The position numbers were made by a program, and so were the translations under genes. Under the pieces are notes generated by a model. The model had not been told where the DNA came from, ran no database searches, and worked only from the letters and a program-made list of their open reading frames with translations. A DNA stretch of 64,000 nucleotides from Manis javanica (taxonomy: Eukaryota; Chordata; Mammalia; Pholidota; Manidae), in NCBI RefSeq assembly GCF_040802235.1, contig NC_133158.1, forward strand, positions 160,057,401 through 160,121,400. The letters run 5' to 3'. This document shows, piece by piece, positions 13,640 to 25,965 of the stretch. Every line of letters starts with the position of its first letter. The first letter of the stretch is position 1.

Positions 13640-13795
13640 AATTCATAGACTGGGAAGGAGCCTTAGAGATCAAAAGTCCAACATCCTCATTTCACAGGAG
13701 AGGAGAGGGAAGCTTAGAGTTGAAGATCATGTAACTAGTTAGCTGCCAAACTAGCATTCAACCTCTATCCTACTAAGAGATGCTGAAGATATTTT
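13640..13795 (-). repeat. MIR SINE, antisense
   Basis: Contains 'catagactgggaaggag', 'ttagagatcaaaagtccaac', 'cctcatttcacagga' and 'gatcatgtaactagttagct', in the order of an antisense MIR-type repeat. Confidence 0.5.
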
Positions 13796-16629
13796 AGAAT
13801 AAGTCAATTCTTTGAATGACTGTACTGGAGAGAAGACATATCTATGAGATCCAGTTGCATCCTCATATTGTTTATATTTTCAGGATTAGTCAGATTTTAT
13901 TTTCCAGGAAGTCCTAAAGAGTAAAATTTCAGAATAAAGCTATATAAACCCTTTCATCATCAGAGAACAGAACCCATGGTCCTTGCTGGAATTCTGCCAG
14001 GGCATGGTATTATTTGGTGGGGAAGGAAATAAACAAAACTATGGTTCAAACTTGAACTTTTAATAGTTCTTTTTTAATGGAGGTGAACATTTCAGAGTAA
14101 ACTATACCCCAGTCATTTCCAATCTCCAGATGGAGGTATTTCATTACAGATATACTTGTATTGAAATATGATTTAAGATTTTGTGGTCCTGTACCTAATA
14201 TTTGTCTATGAATTTGGCTAACAACTCCCTACAGGACTGATCACTATTCTTGCTGTCATCAACTATTTGTATAATGTGTTATTTAACCCTGTATTAAGAA
14301 TGATAAATATTTTTCTTAAACACCAAATTTCCTGTAGTACCTCAGCTCAATCCACCATTTGCCTTTCTGCTGCTGTTATTCTGTTGACATGTGTCATATA
14401 TTCTTTAGAAGACACAATTGGTGTTGATATGTCTCATCCGTATACTTGGAGAATCTGGTTAAAAATTTCAGGGGCTTAGGAAATTGCAGTTAGCGAAAAA
14501 TGAGAGGAAAAGTGATCAAAGAGAACACTTAACTGCTCTTTTATAGTTATTGTTAGACACAATTTCCAAGTTGTTAACCTTAAAATATCATAGGAGGGGC
14601 TACAGAAGCCAAGAAAAATTACATGTGGTATTCAGTTTGACTCTTTGTTCATTGGAAATAAAACTAATACTCCAAATACAAAGTAATCCATTAGATGAAA
14701 AATAGCCTCTATCTTGCTATTAAGGATCCTCATATGCTTCAAAAGTTAGTGGGAGCATTATAACAACATTTTTGCCTCACAGGAACTGTGGTGGGTAAGT
14801 GTGTCTCATGACATTCTACAGCTCTCATTATTTCAAAATTGAAGGATTAGGATCCATAACTGGTTTAAAATATAAGCCATGGTTATATTCATTTAAACTG
14901 GACTAAAAGCTTAAATGACTTTTAATGGTCAAAATATTGATTGACAGCAGCTGGTGCACTTAGTGCTGTTCACTTAGAGCCCCATATCCCTTGCTCATTG
15001 TTTGTAAAAAAAAAAAAATTGCTCCCTCTTCCCTGATATCATTAAGAATTCCATTAAACAATACTGGGGGCTCCCATATTTTATAGGACATTCAAAATGC
15101 CATGCCTTTGACCTTTAGGATCTGAGTTCAGGGACAGAACAATTAAAACCTCTTAGAATTCTACCTTTTATTTCATGGCCTTACAATATAAGGGACAATC
15201 TCTGAATCCATGTGGAATTTTGCTCACTGTTTAGTGGGCAAAAGGGAAATTTCAAGCCACAAAGTTTAAATTTTGAATTCATTAAACTATGTTACATTAA
15301 ACTACTAAATTATGTCTGACCCTCTAATTGTTTACTTCACAGTTTAATAGGGCCAATTTAGTTCACTCAATAGCACGTTTTCCAAGATTTAAAGAAAATA
15401 CATAGTGAATGACCAAGGTTTTAAACGTGATCCTTCTTGAAAAATCATAAGGCATTAATTTCATCATAGCACTATTTGGAGGTTACTCAGGATAAAATTG
15501 GGTTACTCGACATGGTGTGGCTCCACTCTACAGATCATTTTGCTGGGCTCTAATCCAGCCCTACATCCTTGACCACCAGGCCCATAGATGTTTACTACCA
15601 CTCTAAAACCTTCCCCCTTCCTGGGAGGCCCTTCTGAGGCTTTTATTATTCAAATGTGTCATACTTTACAGATAAAGCACTGGAGGCTCTCTTGGGGATT
15701 TGGGTTTTTAAGTCCTGATTATTTTCCTTTTTTTTCAGTAGCTAGATTCACTACTTTTGGCAAGTGACTTAACCTCTGGCCTTTTCTCATTTATAAAATG
15801 AGAAAGAAATGAAAGAAATCGCTAAACTCCTGTCCAGCTGCAAAAGTCTCTCAAAATTCAGGGAAAGACTTTAGCCACTCCAACCCAAACCAGTAACTGT
15901 CTTCCCAGAACCTTATATAATATATAATAATATTCAGACCTGTCTCCCAGATGCGAGATTTTAGTTAATGTTATTTCCACACTCTTAGGTCTTCATTCTC
16001 ATTCTGATTTTTAATGCGTGCTCAGTAAATCCTCTTGAATTCCTGTCAGAAAGGTGAGGAGAACAAGTTATACCATCAGAACATTGAGGGCTGGCTGCAG
16101 ATGCAGGGGTTTATGTTTGCATGTCATGTGAAAGTCAGAATGACTTTGGTTTAATTTGAAGGGATTGTAGGGACGGTAATCAGAGTTAAGAGCCCAATGA
16201 ACTAACTCTTTTGGTATAAAATGGTTGATTTAAAGGAGCTTCAGAGAGCAGGGCAAGGTTTTCCATGTTGTAAAACATTAGCCAAAGAAAGGTTGGAGAA
16301 GTGGGAAAACCAAAGGCATATTGCTCTCTGTAGGTTTTTAAAAGTTGATTTTAAGAAAATAACCTATATATTTTGCTGTGCTTCTGAATCCCTAAGGAGT
16401 TACAGAGGAAGCTTTCAGAGCAACTGCTGTGGTGTCTCAAAGGATCCCTTCTCAGCATTCTAAAGGCTGATGAGTATGCCAATCAAAACAATGAATTTAT
16501 AATACAAAATATTTATGGAGATAAATGTAGTCTAAATTGAATTAAAATTATATGGTTAAGGAAGTGGGGACACGAAGAACTAACATTTATTAAATATCTA
16601 GTATGTTAAAATAACAATTGTAATAGCTA
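13796..16629. other. Intron 1 block, mostly unassigned
   Basis: Unique-looking sequence with no supported exon. Around 15640-15830 the stretch 'ggcaagtgacttaacctctgg...tcatttataaaatgagaaag' is a diverged plus-strand MIR core. Confidence 0.4.
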
Positions 16630-16830
16630 ACACAAATAGCATTTATGATGAGAGCTGTGCTGTCTTAAGTACTTTACATATATTAACTCATTTAACCCTT
16701 ACAACAATCACATTTTAGATGGGGACACTGAAGCACCAAAAATGAAGTGACTTGTGTAAGGTCATATCTACTGAATGCCACAGCTGGGATTCAGACCTTA
16801 GCACTCCATGCAGTCACCAGGTATCACAAA
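16630..16830 (-). repeat. MIR SINE, antisense
   Basis: Nearly full antisense MIR: 'gtactttacatatattaact', 'catttaacccttacaacaat', 'gatggggacactgaagcacc', 'gtgacttgtgtaaggtcat', 'cacagctgggattcagacc'. Well preserved for this family. Confidence 0.7.
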
Positions 16831-16879
16831 CCTGAGTGTGTTTGCATGTGCATATGTGTTCTGGGGAAATGTGTCATTT

Positions 16880-17000
16880 TTGTACTACAGATGAGGAAAC
16901 CAACACCGAGACATAGAGTGACTTGCTAGTGACCAACAGGGCCAAGCTTCAAACCCAGTACCATAAAACTCAAATTCTTTCGCACATTTAGCCTAGAAGA
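16880..17000 (-). repeat. MIR SINE fragment, antisense
   Basis: Contains 'cagatgaggaaaccaacacc', 'agagtgacttgctagtgacc', then 'caaacccagtacc' and 'actcaaattcttt', the antisense MIR pattern. It lies just downstream of another MIR in the same orientation. Confidence 0.55.
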
Positions 17001-17828
17001 GTTTAAATTTATTTAATAAATGTCTGTTGTACTGATACTTTAGGTGACAGTACTTCAGGAAGTTTACAGAAAAAAGATAGAGATTGAAATATCTAACCAT
17101 ATACATTATTGCTACACCTCACCATGTCCAGGCAAAATATGCATGATGATCTTCAGTTTGCATATAAGGAAACAGAAAAATCCCAGAAAATTTATAACTT
17201 TGGTAAATGCTGCACAGAATGATTGGCAAGAACATCATTTTTGAAAGCTAGTGATCTCAAAGTTTGGCCATAGTTGTCTTCTCATCAGTCTATTTTTGAT
17301 ACATAACTCTCTCATGAAGTCAGGAGTGGGGAAAGCCCGGAAAAAGGAGGCCGGTAGTTAAGTTTCTCTTTTACCTTGAGGCCTCAGAAATGTTATGCTG
17401 TGTATAGCAAAAAGCCCAGTAAGGGAAGGACTGTGGGGGCAGTGTTGTGAAAGCACACCCATGCCAATAGGTGGGTTGAAATGTCCCAGGGAGAGTGATG
17501 AGGCTGGCCTGGCAACACCTGCTCCAGTGTCAGGAAAAACAATGTTGCAAGCACACAGTCATTCTGGTTTTAAATGCCTGTGATTGTCAGAATGGGTGGG
17601 GAGATACTGTAAATGCCTTGTTCATGTGGATCATGCAAAATAGGCTTTCATCATATGTTAGCTTAATTGAATTGACTTTTTGGAAGAGACTGAAGGTAGA
17701 AGCATTAATTATGCATCTGGGCTGTACAAGCTCTATGAAACTTGTATGCATGAGCCTGAAGGGGCATAGGCTTTGATGGGGTTATAGGACTGCAATGGCA
17801 CTCATAGTGGTAGGAACTGTTGTTTATA

Positions 17829-18012
17829 GGACAGCACTTCTCACAGTCAGGTCAAGGCCAGCAGCATCAACTCACCTGAGAACTTGTTAGAAATGCAAAT
17901 ATCTGTGCCCCAAATCAGACCTCCTGAATCGGAAACGTGGGGTGGAATCCAGTAATCTGTGTCTTAAAAAAACTTCCAGAAGTTTCTGATGCACCAAAAT
18001 TTCAGAACTTCT
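17829..18012 (+). mobile_element. MER5A-type hAT (Charlie) MITE
   Basis: Clear match to the MER5A pattern: 'gccagcagcatcaact', 'cacctgagaacttgttagaa', 'atgcaaata', 'cagacctcctgaatcgga', 'aatctgtgtctt' and 'tctgatgcacc'. This is a non-autonomous hAT element about 180 bp long, common in placental mammals and long inactive. Confidence 0.8.
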
Positions 18013-18419
18013 TTATTAGGAAAGTAAAATTGAACATGCAATTCCTATTTCTGTCTCCTTTTTCTTCTCCTTTCTTTTCTCTTTCTCACTCCATTACCCT
18101 ACTATGATGAAGAAGGGATTTGGGAAACAATCTGTTTATTGAAGAGTCCTTATCTCTTTCACTATACATAATACTTTGTAATGTTTGCACCTCTGGTTTA
18201 AGAAAAATTAGACTGTTTTGTATAAACACTATAAAGTAAGAAGTCATGTTTTTAGTCAGCTGTATCTGGTTAGATATCTCTATCTCTTTATTTCTCTGTA
18301 CACTTGCTGAGATAATTGATTACAAAGAAGTGTGTAAGCGTGTATGAGCTGATGGCTGAGATAGTTTCTAGAGAAAAGTTATGCTGTGTTAGAATCCCAG
18401 AGTGCAGTGAAATGTGTGT

Positions 18420-18421
<2 letters not shown>

Positions 18422-18465
<44 letters not shown>
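18422..18465 (+). repeat. (TG)n microsatellite
   Basis: About 22 uninterrupted TG units, likely polymorphic. They create artefactual Val-Cys and Thr-His repeat reading frames on the two strands. Confidence 0.97.
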
Positions 18466-18470
<5 letters not shown>

Positions 18471-19379
18471 TGGTATGTGCCAAGGATGGAGGCCAACACT
18501 GGACATCCTGCCATGGTGGAAGATCTCATGCTTATGAGTTTCTATCATTTCCTGCAAGACTCTAATTTGCGTGAGAAGATAGAATTTTTAACGAGGCATT
18601 CCCAGGCAGAAGAGCTTCATGGACCCCTTTCTACCTTGGAATGTCATGGGATACTCTTGCTGGGAGGTGAGCAGACCTGTCCTGAAACCCTTGTAGGACT
18701 CTTTCTTCACCAAAGCAAATTGATAGTGAGCCAGCACTGTGCCTTTTTTAGCAACACCCACACTTTCCTTTAGTCTTTTGAATTTAGAAAGTTGGTGGGA
18801 GGGCCGAGAAAGAACAAAAACCCTAAATAACTAGGAGGCAAATTGTGTATTTTTACTTCTGGTTCTATCCCTGACTAATCTCAGTGTAAAACTAAACTGC
18901 TAAAAGGAAGATCTTAGGAAATGCATTTAGCTTTTGAAATGTATACCCATATCATCTCTTTTAATCAGTGCTCTGACAAAGACTTTGATAAGGTGGGGGA
19001 GGTGGATAAATACCAAGTAACAAGTTAAAAATTGTGGGGATGCCACTTCAAGTTCAACATTTGTGAATACTACATTACAGACAGTTAGGTGGTGTCCATT
19101 GAGTTGGCTTCCTTGAATATTTGTCACACCCTTTTTTCTTTATTTCTACATTTGAATCCTTAGTTCATATTTTTTTAATCTGAGTGACTGAAACAATATC
19201 ACAGATAACCTGCCTGAATAGTCTCCCACTGTTGAAAGTCCTAATAATGGTAAAGAACATTCTTCCTTGAGCTTTATTTTACTCCTGTCATCTTGAAATT
19301 CCTCTGTTCAAACTCCTTTGCTGAACTCTTCCTCATGTAAATACAAACTAATTCTGATGTTAGCTTCCTCTCCAATTCC

Positions 19380-19770
19380 CCACTGTATCTCAATTCTCTT
19401 TTCTCTTTTCAGATAATTGTCTCTAATGCTGTTTTCTCTGCACCAAAACAGAGCAAATCTTCTAACAAGGAGCTCATTACTTTCTTCCTCAAGACCTTCG
19501 TGCCAACCATTTCTCCCTCTTGAACACCCTGTGTCTCTCAGCTGTGCTGCGGCCCTTGATTTCACCTCCCTCTTTAGCCATCCCAAACTGCTCCAAGTGT
19601 CTAATCAGCACCATGCTTGAGAACTTCTCAGTACTCCTCTCTAAAAAGCCTATGCCCTTTGCTTTACCTGGCAAACTCCTGTGCATCCTTAAGAATCTCC
19701 TTTGTGAAACCTTCCTTAACACTTTAGAGGGTGGAGTTAGTTGGTCTCTCCTTTAGGGTTCCTTAGGACT
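19380..19770 (+). repeat. L2-like LINE 3' part, diverged
   Basis: A pyrimidine-rich block with stretches such as 'ctctgcaccaaaacagagc', 'cttaagaatctcctttgtga', 'aaaccttccttaacactt' and 'ttaggactgtgtacat' follows the layout of L2 LINE 3' ends (short messages about 'cctttgtgaa...cttccttgac'). Diverged. Reading frames through it on both strands appear incidental. Confidence 0.4.
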
Positions 19771-19794
19771 GTGTACATTCACTTAAAAAAAAAA

Positions 19795-22700
19795 GTTTAT
19801 TAGGAAGCATTCAGCTGCTAGTAACAAAAACCTGACTGAAACAGACTTTAGCAATAGGACATTCATTACCTCACGTAACTAGAAGTCCAGAGAGGAGTAA
19901 TGTTCAGGGCTGCTTGCTTCAGCAGCCTGCTATTGTCATCACGGACCCAGCTTCTTTCCTTTTCTTTGCTCTGCTCTTCCAAGTGCTGACTCCAACATCA
20001 GGCTGACATCAGAAGGTAGTTACGGCAGTTTCTGGTGTTCCAACCAAGCCCAGTGACATCACTCGTCTCTTACGTTATCAAATCTTTTCTAGTAAGTCCC
20101 CTAGCAAGCTTCCCTTCACTTTTTATTGACTGGAATAGAGTTACATGCCATGTTAGTACCCACTAACACCCAGGGGAGTGCGAACACCTTTGGAGTTGAG
20201 AGAGAGGTCAGCTACCTTGGACACATGGCTGTGTGTGGAGGGGTAGATAGCTGAACACATTAGGGCTAAAGGGAGGCTGGATGCTGGGTTGCCAATCAAT
20301 ACTGAGTGTCCTATACACTTATCAAGTTATAATATTATATAGTTTAAGAATTTTTCTTCTTGTTTTAGTAAGAGACAATGCCTCATTTATGTAGATTATT
20401 TTTGGTAGCCACTCAGAGAGAGTGAAAAAGTTACAAAACTCCCTTCTACAGTCTTCATGTATTAACTACATTTGCTTTAGGCACCTAGATTCTTCCCAAT
20501 ATCATGTGGCATTTAAATATATACCTGTGTAATGCTCTGATTAGATACATGTGTATACTTGGGCTTATTGCATTGCACGACTCCAGGGAAGCACCACTCC
20601 TACAAAAAAATTCTGAAGGGAGCCTGCTGGAGCATGCCACATAGTGTGGGAGTATGTGTGTCAGAGAGTATGGACACAATCATAGGTTTGAGCAGAGCTC
20701 AAGAGATTTTAACACTCTGTGTTTTAAAAGCAGTTCTGTGATCTGTTTCATTATATGTAAATATAATCATTATATATAAAAGTAAATCCCCATCCATATT
20801 CCTCTAAGCCCCTTTAGGGTAACACTTCAGCATCCTGTAGAATGACTGTCAGTAAGATGCAGGGGCACCGCTAAGGAGATGCAGACGTAATACAAGAAGA
20901 GACTTAGGAAACACTCGTTTTACCTTATTCTTATTGGAAATCAGGATCACAGGATTGGGCTGGAGAGAAAGGACTTGTAGGGTTAAAATATTTTAATATT
21001 TTAGGGTCAGGGTCATATATATATCTATACCTATCTATAGATAGATAGATAGGTATAGATATATAGATATATATTAACTCCCAAATAGCGTAGAGCAATG
21101 CTTAGAGTGGCTTGAAAGCAGAATGAGGGAAGGAGGGAGTTTTCTTGTATTTTCAAATGTGCAGAATGAAGTAAAAGCCAGTCCGGAAAACAAGGCTTAT
21201 ATTTCTGAATGCTTTCATTTTGTGTGATCATGAGTCTTCTCTCCCTCTCTCCTTTCTTCTCCCACAAAGATTACCATGTCTATTCCATGTCAGGCATCTG
21301 CTATGCAAGCTCTATCACAGGCCCTGCAAAGACAGGAACATCACAGCACTGGGTGTGATGTTCCTTACATGTAACATTTAAAGTGTTTGCTGACTATATG
21401 ACTCAGAGGATCCTTTCTTCTTGATTCCAGGGAAGTTTGTGGACTTGAAGAAAGTTGGGTTGCAATTCTGCTGAAAGTGTTTGGCTTTTCTAGAGGAAAA
21501 GAGATGAAGAATAGCTGAGTCTCTGCCTCAAACAGTCTCATTGTCTAGTGTGGGAGATAAAGCCAAGGTCTGCGGAGCAATGTTGAACAATGTAAGCCTT
21601 TATAAAATGGGGCCATAATGGCTGTGGCTCAAACTGTGAGCACTGTAAGACTCAAAGGTGAGGGAACTCAGTGAGCACAGGCTGTATCAGAGCATAGGCC
21701 CCTACAGGTGGGATTTGAGGTGGATTTTGTGTAATTGTGAGTACTTTAGGGATGAGGTCTGTTGTCTAAGCTCCATCTTGTCTACTGCCACCCTAGTTGC
21801 CCAGATGCCCAGAATTGCAGGGGTAAGGGATGCTTTTGGGCTGGAGTTTCTGCTTGGAGAAGGTTCTAGCTGGCCAGGGGGCAGGGCTCAGCAAAGTGTC
21901 CTGCTAGAGATTACAACCTGCGACCTGGGCTGTGCCCACGTATGCTGGCTGGATTTGCTTTGCAGGGACCGGCTGCCTCTTTCTCTCCTGGGCAGGTACT
22001 GTCTTGGCTCCTGTTACAGTGAGAGTAGTGGTTTGTGTCTATAAGCCAGGGCTGCCCGTTTCCTCTTCCTTTCTGTGTGCCAGGGGTTGGTGCTTTCATT
22101 ATCAGTATCTTTGTGGGGGTGTAAAAACAGTCCCCTTTCATTAGCATTTTCTTCCTGCTAGCCATCCTGCTTTATCTGTCACCTGATCTCCTACCATACT
22201 GTGTTGGAATGCATTAACTCATCACTCCATGTTTGTGTCAGCATATGGATATGCACTGAGTGGATAAAAGCATTTTGGGGCTCTGTGGGTAGGTACCTAG
22301 TCTCCAGCATTAAGGGTTTTCAGTTGCTGCGACAGCAAGGGGCACATAAATGGGTGTGTGTGTTTACTGTGAGGATGTGGTTTCCCCACTGGCCCTACAT
22401 GGTGCCAAGATGTTGATTCCCCTCCACCCTTGGGGGTGGGGAGAAGCAGGGCCAGAGCCTTTGTCTAGTGTGTTAATTTGGGTCTCCAAGAAGTAGGTGC
22501 TTGGAAGAGATTAGGGGTGGGAAGGATTTATTGTGGGCGGTGGGGTGAGGAGTGGGGGGTGGTGAGCTCCTTTGAGGGAAAACAAGGAGGAAGCCTGCAG
22601 ATGCTGGGACAGGTACAGATTCTGCCCCAACCCCTGTGGAGAGAGGGAAGGAAAGGAGGCTGGGCAGGAAAAAGTTTAGGCTGGGGTGCAATTCTAAGAA

Positions 22701-24429
22701 AGGTTTGGCAAGGCTGATGGGGCGTCCCTGAGCCATAGTGGCTCTTAGGAGGAGCCCCATCTCTGTCTCACTGCCCCTGCTGGACTCAGTCCTTGGCTGG
22801 CCTCAGCTTGAATGTGGTCATGGATTTCAGAGCACAGAAGCTGAGACCATGGGGCGGCTGCACACCTCACAGTGGGCGACTCATCTGACAAGTGCATTTC
22901 ATGGCTATTGCATCTCGTCATCTCTGGCAGCAAGCAGCTTACCCCACTTACTCCAACAGGCATCTTCTCAAAGGCTGGGACCAGAGCTGGCACAGAGGGC
23001 TAGCCGGGGCCATTTAGGTTTTGAGGACTTGTATGAATTTAACCACAGGGGCCCAGGTACTAGGCACTCACAATTATGACAAATGCTTATTTGTCTTGGA
23101 TAAAGAGTGGACACTTCATGTTTATTTGCTTCTTGTGATGGCATTGAAAGCATATTGCAAACATAGCACCCTTTGGGAATTTCAAATAGTATTATTATAG
23201 GCTCTTTCTGTTCAGGCCCACTGCAGGTAGTATCTTGTGCTTCTCTTCTTTATATCCCACTTGAGTAGAAAGCAGAGGTCACACTATCATTCACGGTACC
23301 TGCCAAATAACTTATAGAAAGTGAATCCTTCCTAGGCAAAGAGTGTTGGAAAAGTGATGCTCTTAACTCAGGCACCCTAAACCACTTACGATGTAGATGG
23401 TGTACTTCCCTTCTCTTTCCTGACTAGTTTCATTGCAGTCATTTGGCACTCACGAAAGGCCCCCCGCTGTTCTGTGGCGGATCGGCACTCCAGGTGGTCA
23501 CATATCCATCACTTGTTTTCTCTTGCTAACAAAGGCTAGGCTACAATATTTCTCACTATTACGGGGCAGTGGGCCAAGGACTGAATACCTGCTGAATGAG
23601 TAAGGTGAAAACATTCTTGAAAGAAATCTGTTTTCCTTCTCCCTCTAACTAGTTCTCCAGATTGTTGCCAAATCCATAGTTCTTTTATGAAAATCTGATT
23701 GCTTTACTCTCCTGCCTAACATATTTCACTAGTTCTATATTACCGCTGGGTTAAAAATAAAAAACTTAACATGACAGAGGAGCCTCTTTATGACACAGCT
23801 CCTGCGTGTGGTCTGCAGTCCAGGGTTTCCGTTTTCTCTCTCTCTCTCCATTTATTCTCTTCTTACATCACCACTGACTGTTGAAATCCACTGGATTTTT
23901 TCAGTCCCTCTGTATTTGCATGTTATCTTAGGTAGGTTATCCTAGTGGCTGTTAATGCAGAAACACTAACATTTCAGTGACTGTGTATCAGAAGGTGACT
24001 CTTCACTCACACAGTAATCCAGTGCAGGTAGTCCTGGTTGGTAGATGGCTTTCCATCACCTGGTCTTTCAGGGGCCCAGGTTCTCTCAGTCTGGTGACTG
24101 TCTACCAAGGGGCCTTTGTTTCCTCTCCATCCATCTGATAGATGGGGAAAGAGAAGGGTGAAAACACACCTGTCAGTGCCCTGGCCTGGAAGTGGCATGC
24201 ATCACTTCTCCTTACATGCCACTGGTGAGAAACCAACCAGACGCAAGACAACAGGGGAACACAATCTCTGGCTGAGCAGCCACTTCCCTATGACTATTCT
24301 GCACCCTGATGAGCATAAATCCTGGGGAACTTTAGCTGTCTCTCCTGCTACTCAAGCCTGCCACACCCATGTTCAGCCTGGATCCCAACTTAGGCCCTAA
24401 TTCAGATTTTTTGGACAAATCTTACATGA
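19795..24429. other. Intron 1 block, mixed unassigned repeats
   Basis: Positions 19795-20260 look like an old interspersed repeat ('aacaaaaacctgactgaaacagacttta...') that I cannot name. Positions 21640-23060 are clearly richer in G+C than the rest of the intron and give several overlapping open frames of 70-128 codons on both strands, none resembling a known protein. I see no supported exon here. Confidence 0.4.
21014..21078. repeat. TATC/GATA-rich microsatellite
   Basis: A compound simple repeat of 'tatatatc', 'tatctatc' and 'gatagata' units with local two-fold symmetry around the tatctatag/atagatag centre, so it can fold back on itself. Confidence 0.85.
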
Positions 24430-24680
24430 CCTTTTAAGATTCATCAAAGCTTTGCATCACTCAAAGGACTTGTAGAGTGTCTTTTCTCTATACTCATGTA
24501 ACACAGGGTGCTTCCCAGCTGTCATTGCACATGTCCTGTATTATAATTGTTTGCCTATGGGTCTTCATTTTACAAACTTGAGCCCCTGTAGGACTGCAAC
24601 TGTGTTTTATTTGATATCTATAAAAGTCTTACACAAAATACGTACCTAACAAATGTTTTTTTACATAAATGAAAGGCTGT
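24430..24680 (+). repeat. L2 LINE 3' end
   Basis: The order 'gtaggactgcaactgtgttttatt', 'tcttacacaaaatacgtacct', 'aacaaatgtttttttac' and 'ataaatgaaagg' matches the typical L2 3' terminus (role of 'cctagcacagtgcctggcacataacaaatgttt...aatgaatgaa'). Diverged. Confidence 0.4.
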
Positions 24681-25756
24681 TAGATGACTGGAGCCACAAG
24701 AGAGTGATAAAAACTAAACATGTGATGTTTTAAAGAGTGAACTGTGGATTTATCCTAGAACACATACATCAATCCTACTTTTGAATTGAAGAGTGTGTAG
24801 GTTTCTGATTTCCTTGCTTTTTGTTAATAGATCCATAATATTAAGAGAGAGTTCACAGTGATCAGATTATCATGAGAATCCTGATAGAATTTATAAACTT
24901 AAGAGTCAAGGATTGTTACTCAGCTCAACTCTTCACTAAAAGCAATGTTTTATCATTGGAACATATTTGGTTATGGGTAAGCAGAAACTTAATTCAAAAT
25001 TGTTCAAAAAGTTTGAGAATATACTATGTCATATAACAAAAAGTCTAGAATAGACTAGACTATTACTAGCAGTCTAGAATAATCTACTAGACTAATAGGG
25101 TGGCTCCAGTTTAGGATCCATTCCCTCAGCGAAATCATCTACGTTACGACCTGGGTTCTCTCTGTATCTCAGTCCTACCATCCTTAGTATATTGACTGTG
25201 TCCTTGGACTGTATCTACTCAAGGTCACAAGATAGCTGCCTGCACAAAATGGAGAAGTTCATTGTCTTGGTTATGTCCTCAGGGAGAGAATCAGAACACC
25301 TCTCCCCTAACCATGGCATGTAAGTGCTTCCTCTTCATCTGCTGGGATTGTCTTAGATATGTGCTGATCGGCGGACCAGAAACTTTCTCCGAGAATTCCA
25401 TCTCTTGATTGATTAGATTAATCAATATCTGTCACAGAGCAAAGGTTTTCTTGAAGCACTTGGATGGATAGAAGAAGCGGGAGCTTTTCTCTACAAAATG
25501 TATGTGTCCATTAGGAAAGATAAAAAGAATATCCATACAATGGATATTCAAGCAGTAGTATTAATCAGAAATAGTTTAACAATAAAATCTATTGAACTGC
25601 TTATCTATGGAAGAGTGTACAATTTTCTAAACCAGGCAATGACCCAACACTTTCTTCTGCCATTTCTACAAGTTCCAAATCATGTATGTAAAAACATGCA
25701 ATAACAAACATTTAAAATTGCATCCCTACAGTACAATTATTTATTCTTTATTTTAG

Positions 25757-25959
25757 GCCTTATAATGGGATTAATCTTACGATATGCTACAGCACCAACT
25801 GATATTGAAAGTGGAACTGTGTATGACTGTGGAAAACTGGCCTTCAGTCCAACAACTCTGCTGATTAATATCACTGACCAAGTATATGAATATAAATACA
25901 AGAGAGAAATAAGCCAGCACAACATTAGTCCTCACCAAGGCAATGCTATACTTGAAAAG
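25757..25959 (+). CDS. SLC9A9: SLC9A9 (NHE9) coding exon 2
   Basis: Second coding exon. It begins after the acceptor ttattttag with 'gc', completing Gly59 from exon 1, and ends in 'gaaaag' before the donor gtaagg at 25960 (phase 0). It encodes residues 60-126. LIMGLILRYATAPT continues the second hydrophobic segment of the exchanger, and the rest forms an extracytosolic (luminal) loop with two N-glycosylation sequons (NIT at Asn96, NIS at Asn114), ending HQGNAILEK. The 203-nt length plus 175 nt of exon 1 gives exactly 126 codons, which supports both splice choices. The sequence matches mammalian NHE9 closely, with a few substitutions against the human protein as I remember it. The following exon (expected to start with Met-Thr-Phe-Asp) is not in the window. 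Confidence 0.95.
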
Positions 25960-25965
25960 GTAAGG

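Larger units (their letters stand above)
11136..25756 (+). other. SLC9A9: SLC9A9 intron 1
   Basis: A 14.6-kb intron with donor gtgagt at its 5' end and acceptor ttattttag at 25748-25756, preceded by a pyrimidine-rich tract. It holds old MIR, MER5A and L2 pieces and simple repeats, listed separately. Its open frames are short and lack coding character. I see no alternative first exon that can be supported. Confidence 0.9.

Noticed and set aside
18288..18773. Open frames on both strands with Val-Cys and Thr-His repeats
   Set aside because: They are created by the (TG)n microsatellite. Nothing outside it looks coding.
21658..23079. Possible coding exons in the G+C-rich part of intron 1
   Set aside because: Frames overlap on both strands, no recognisable protein, no convincing paired splice sites.
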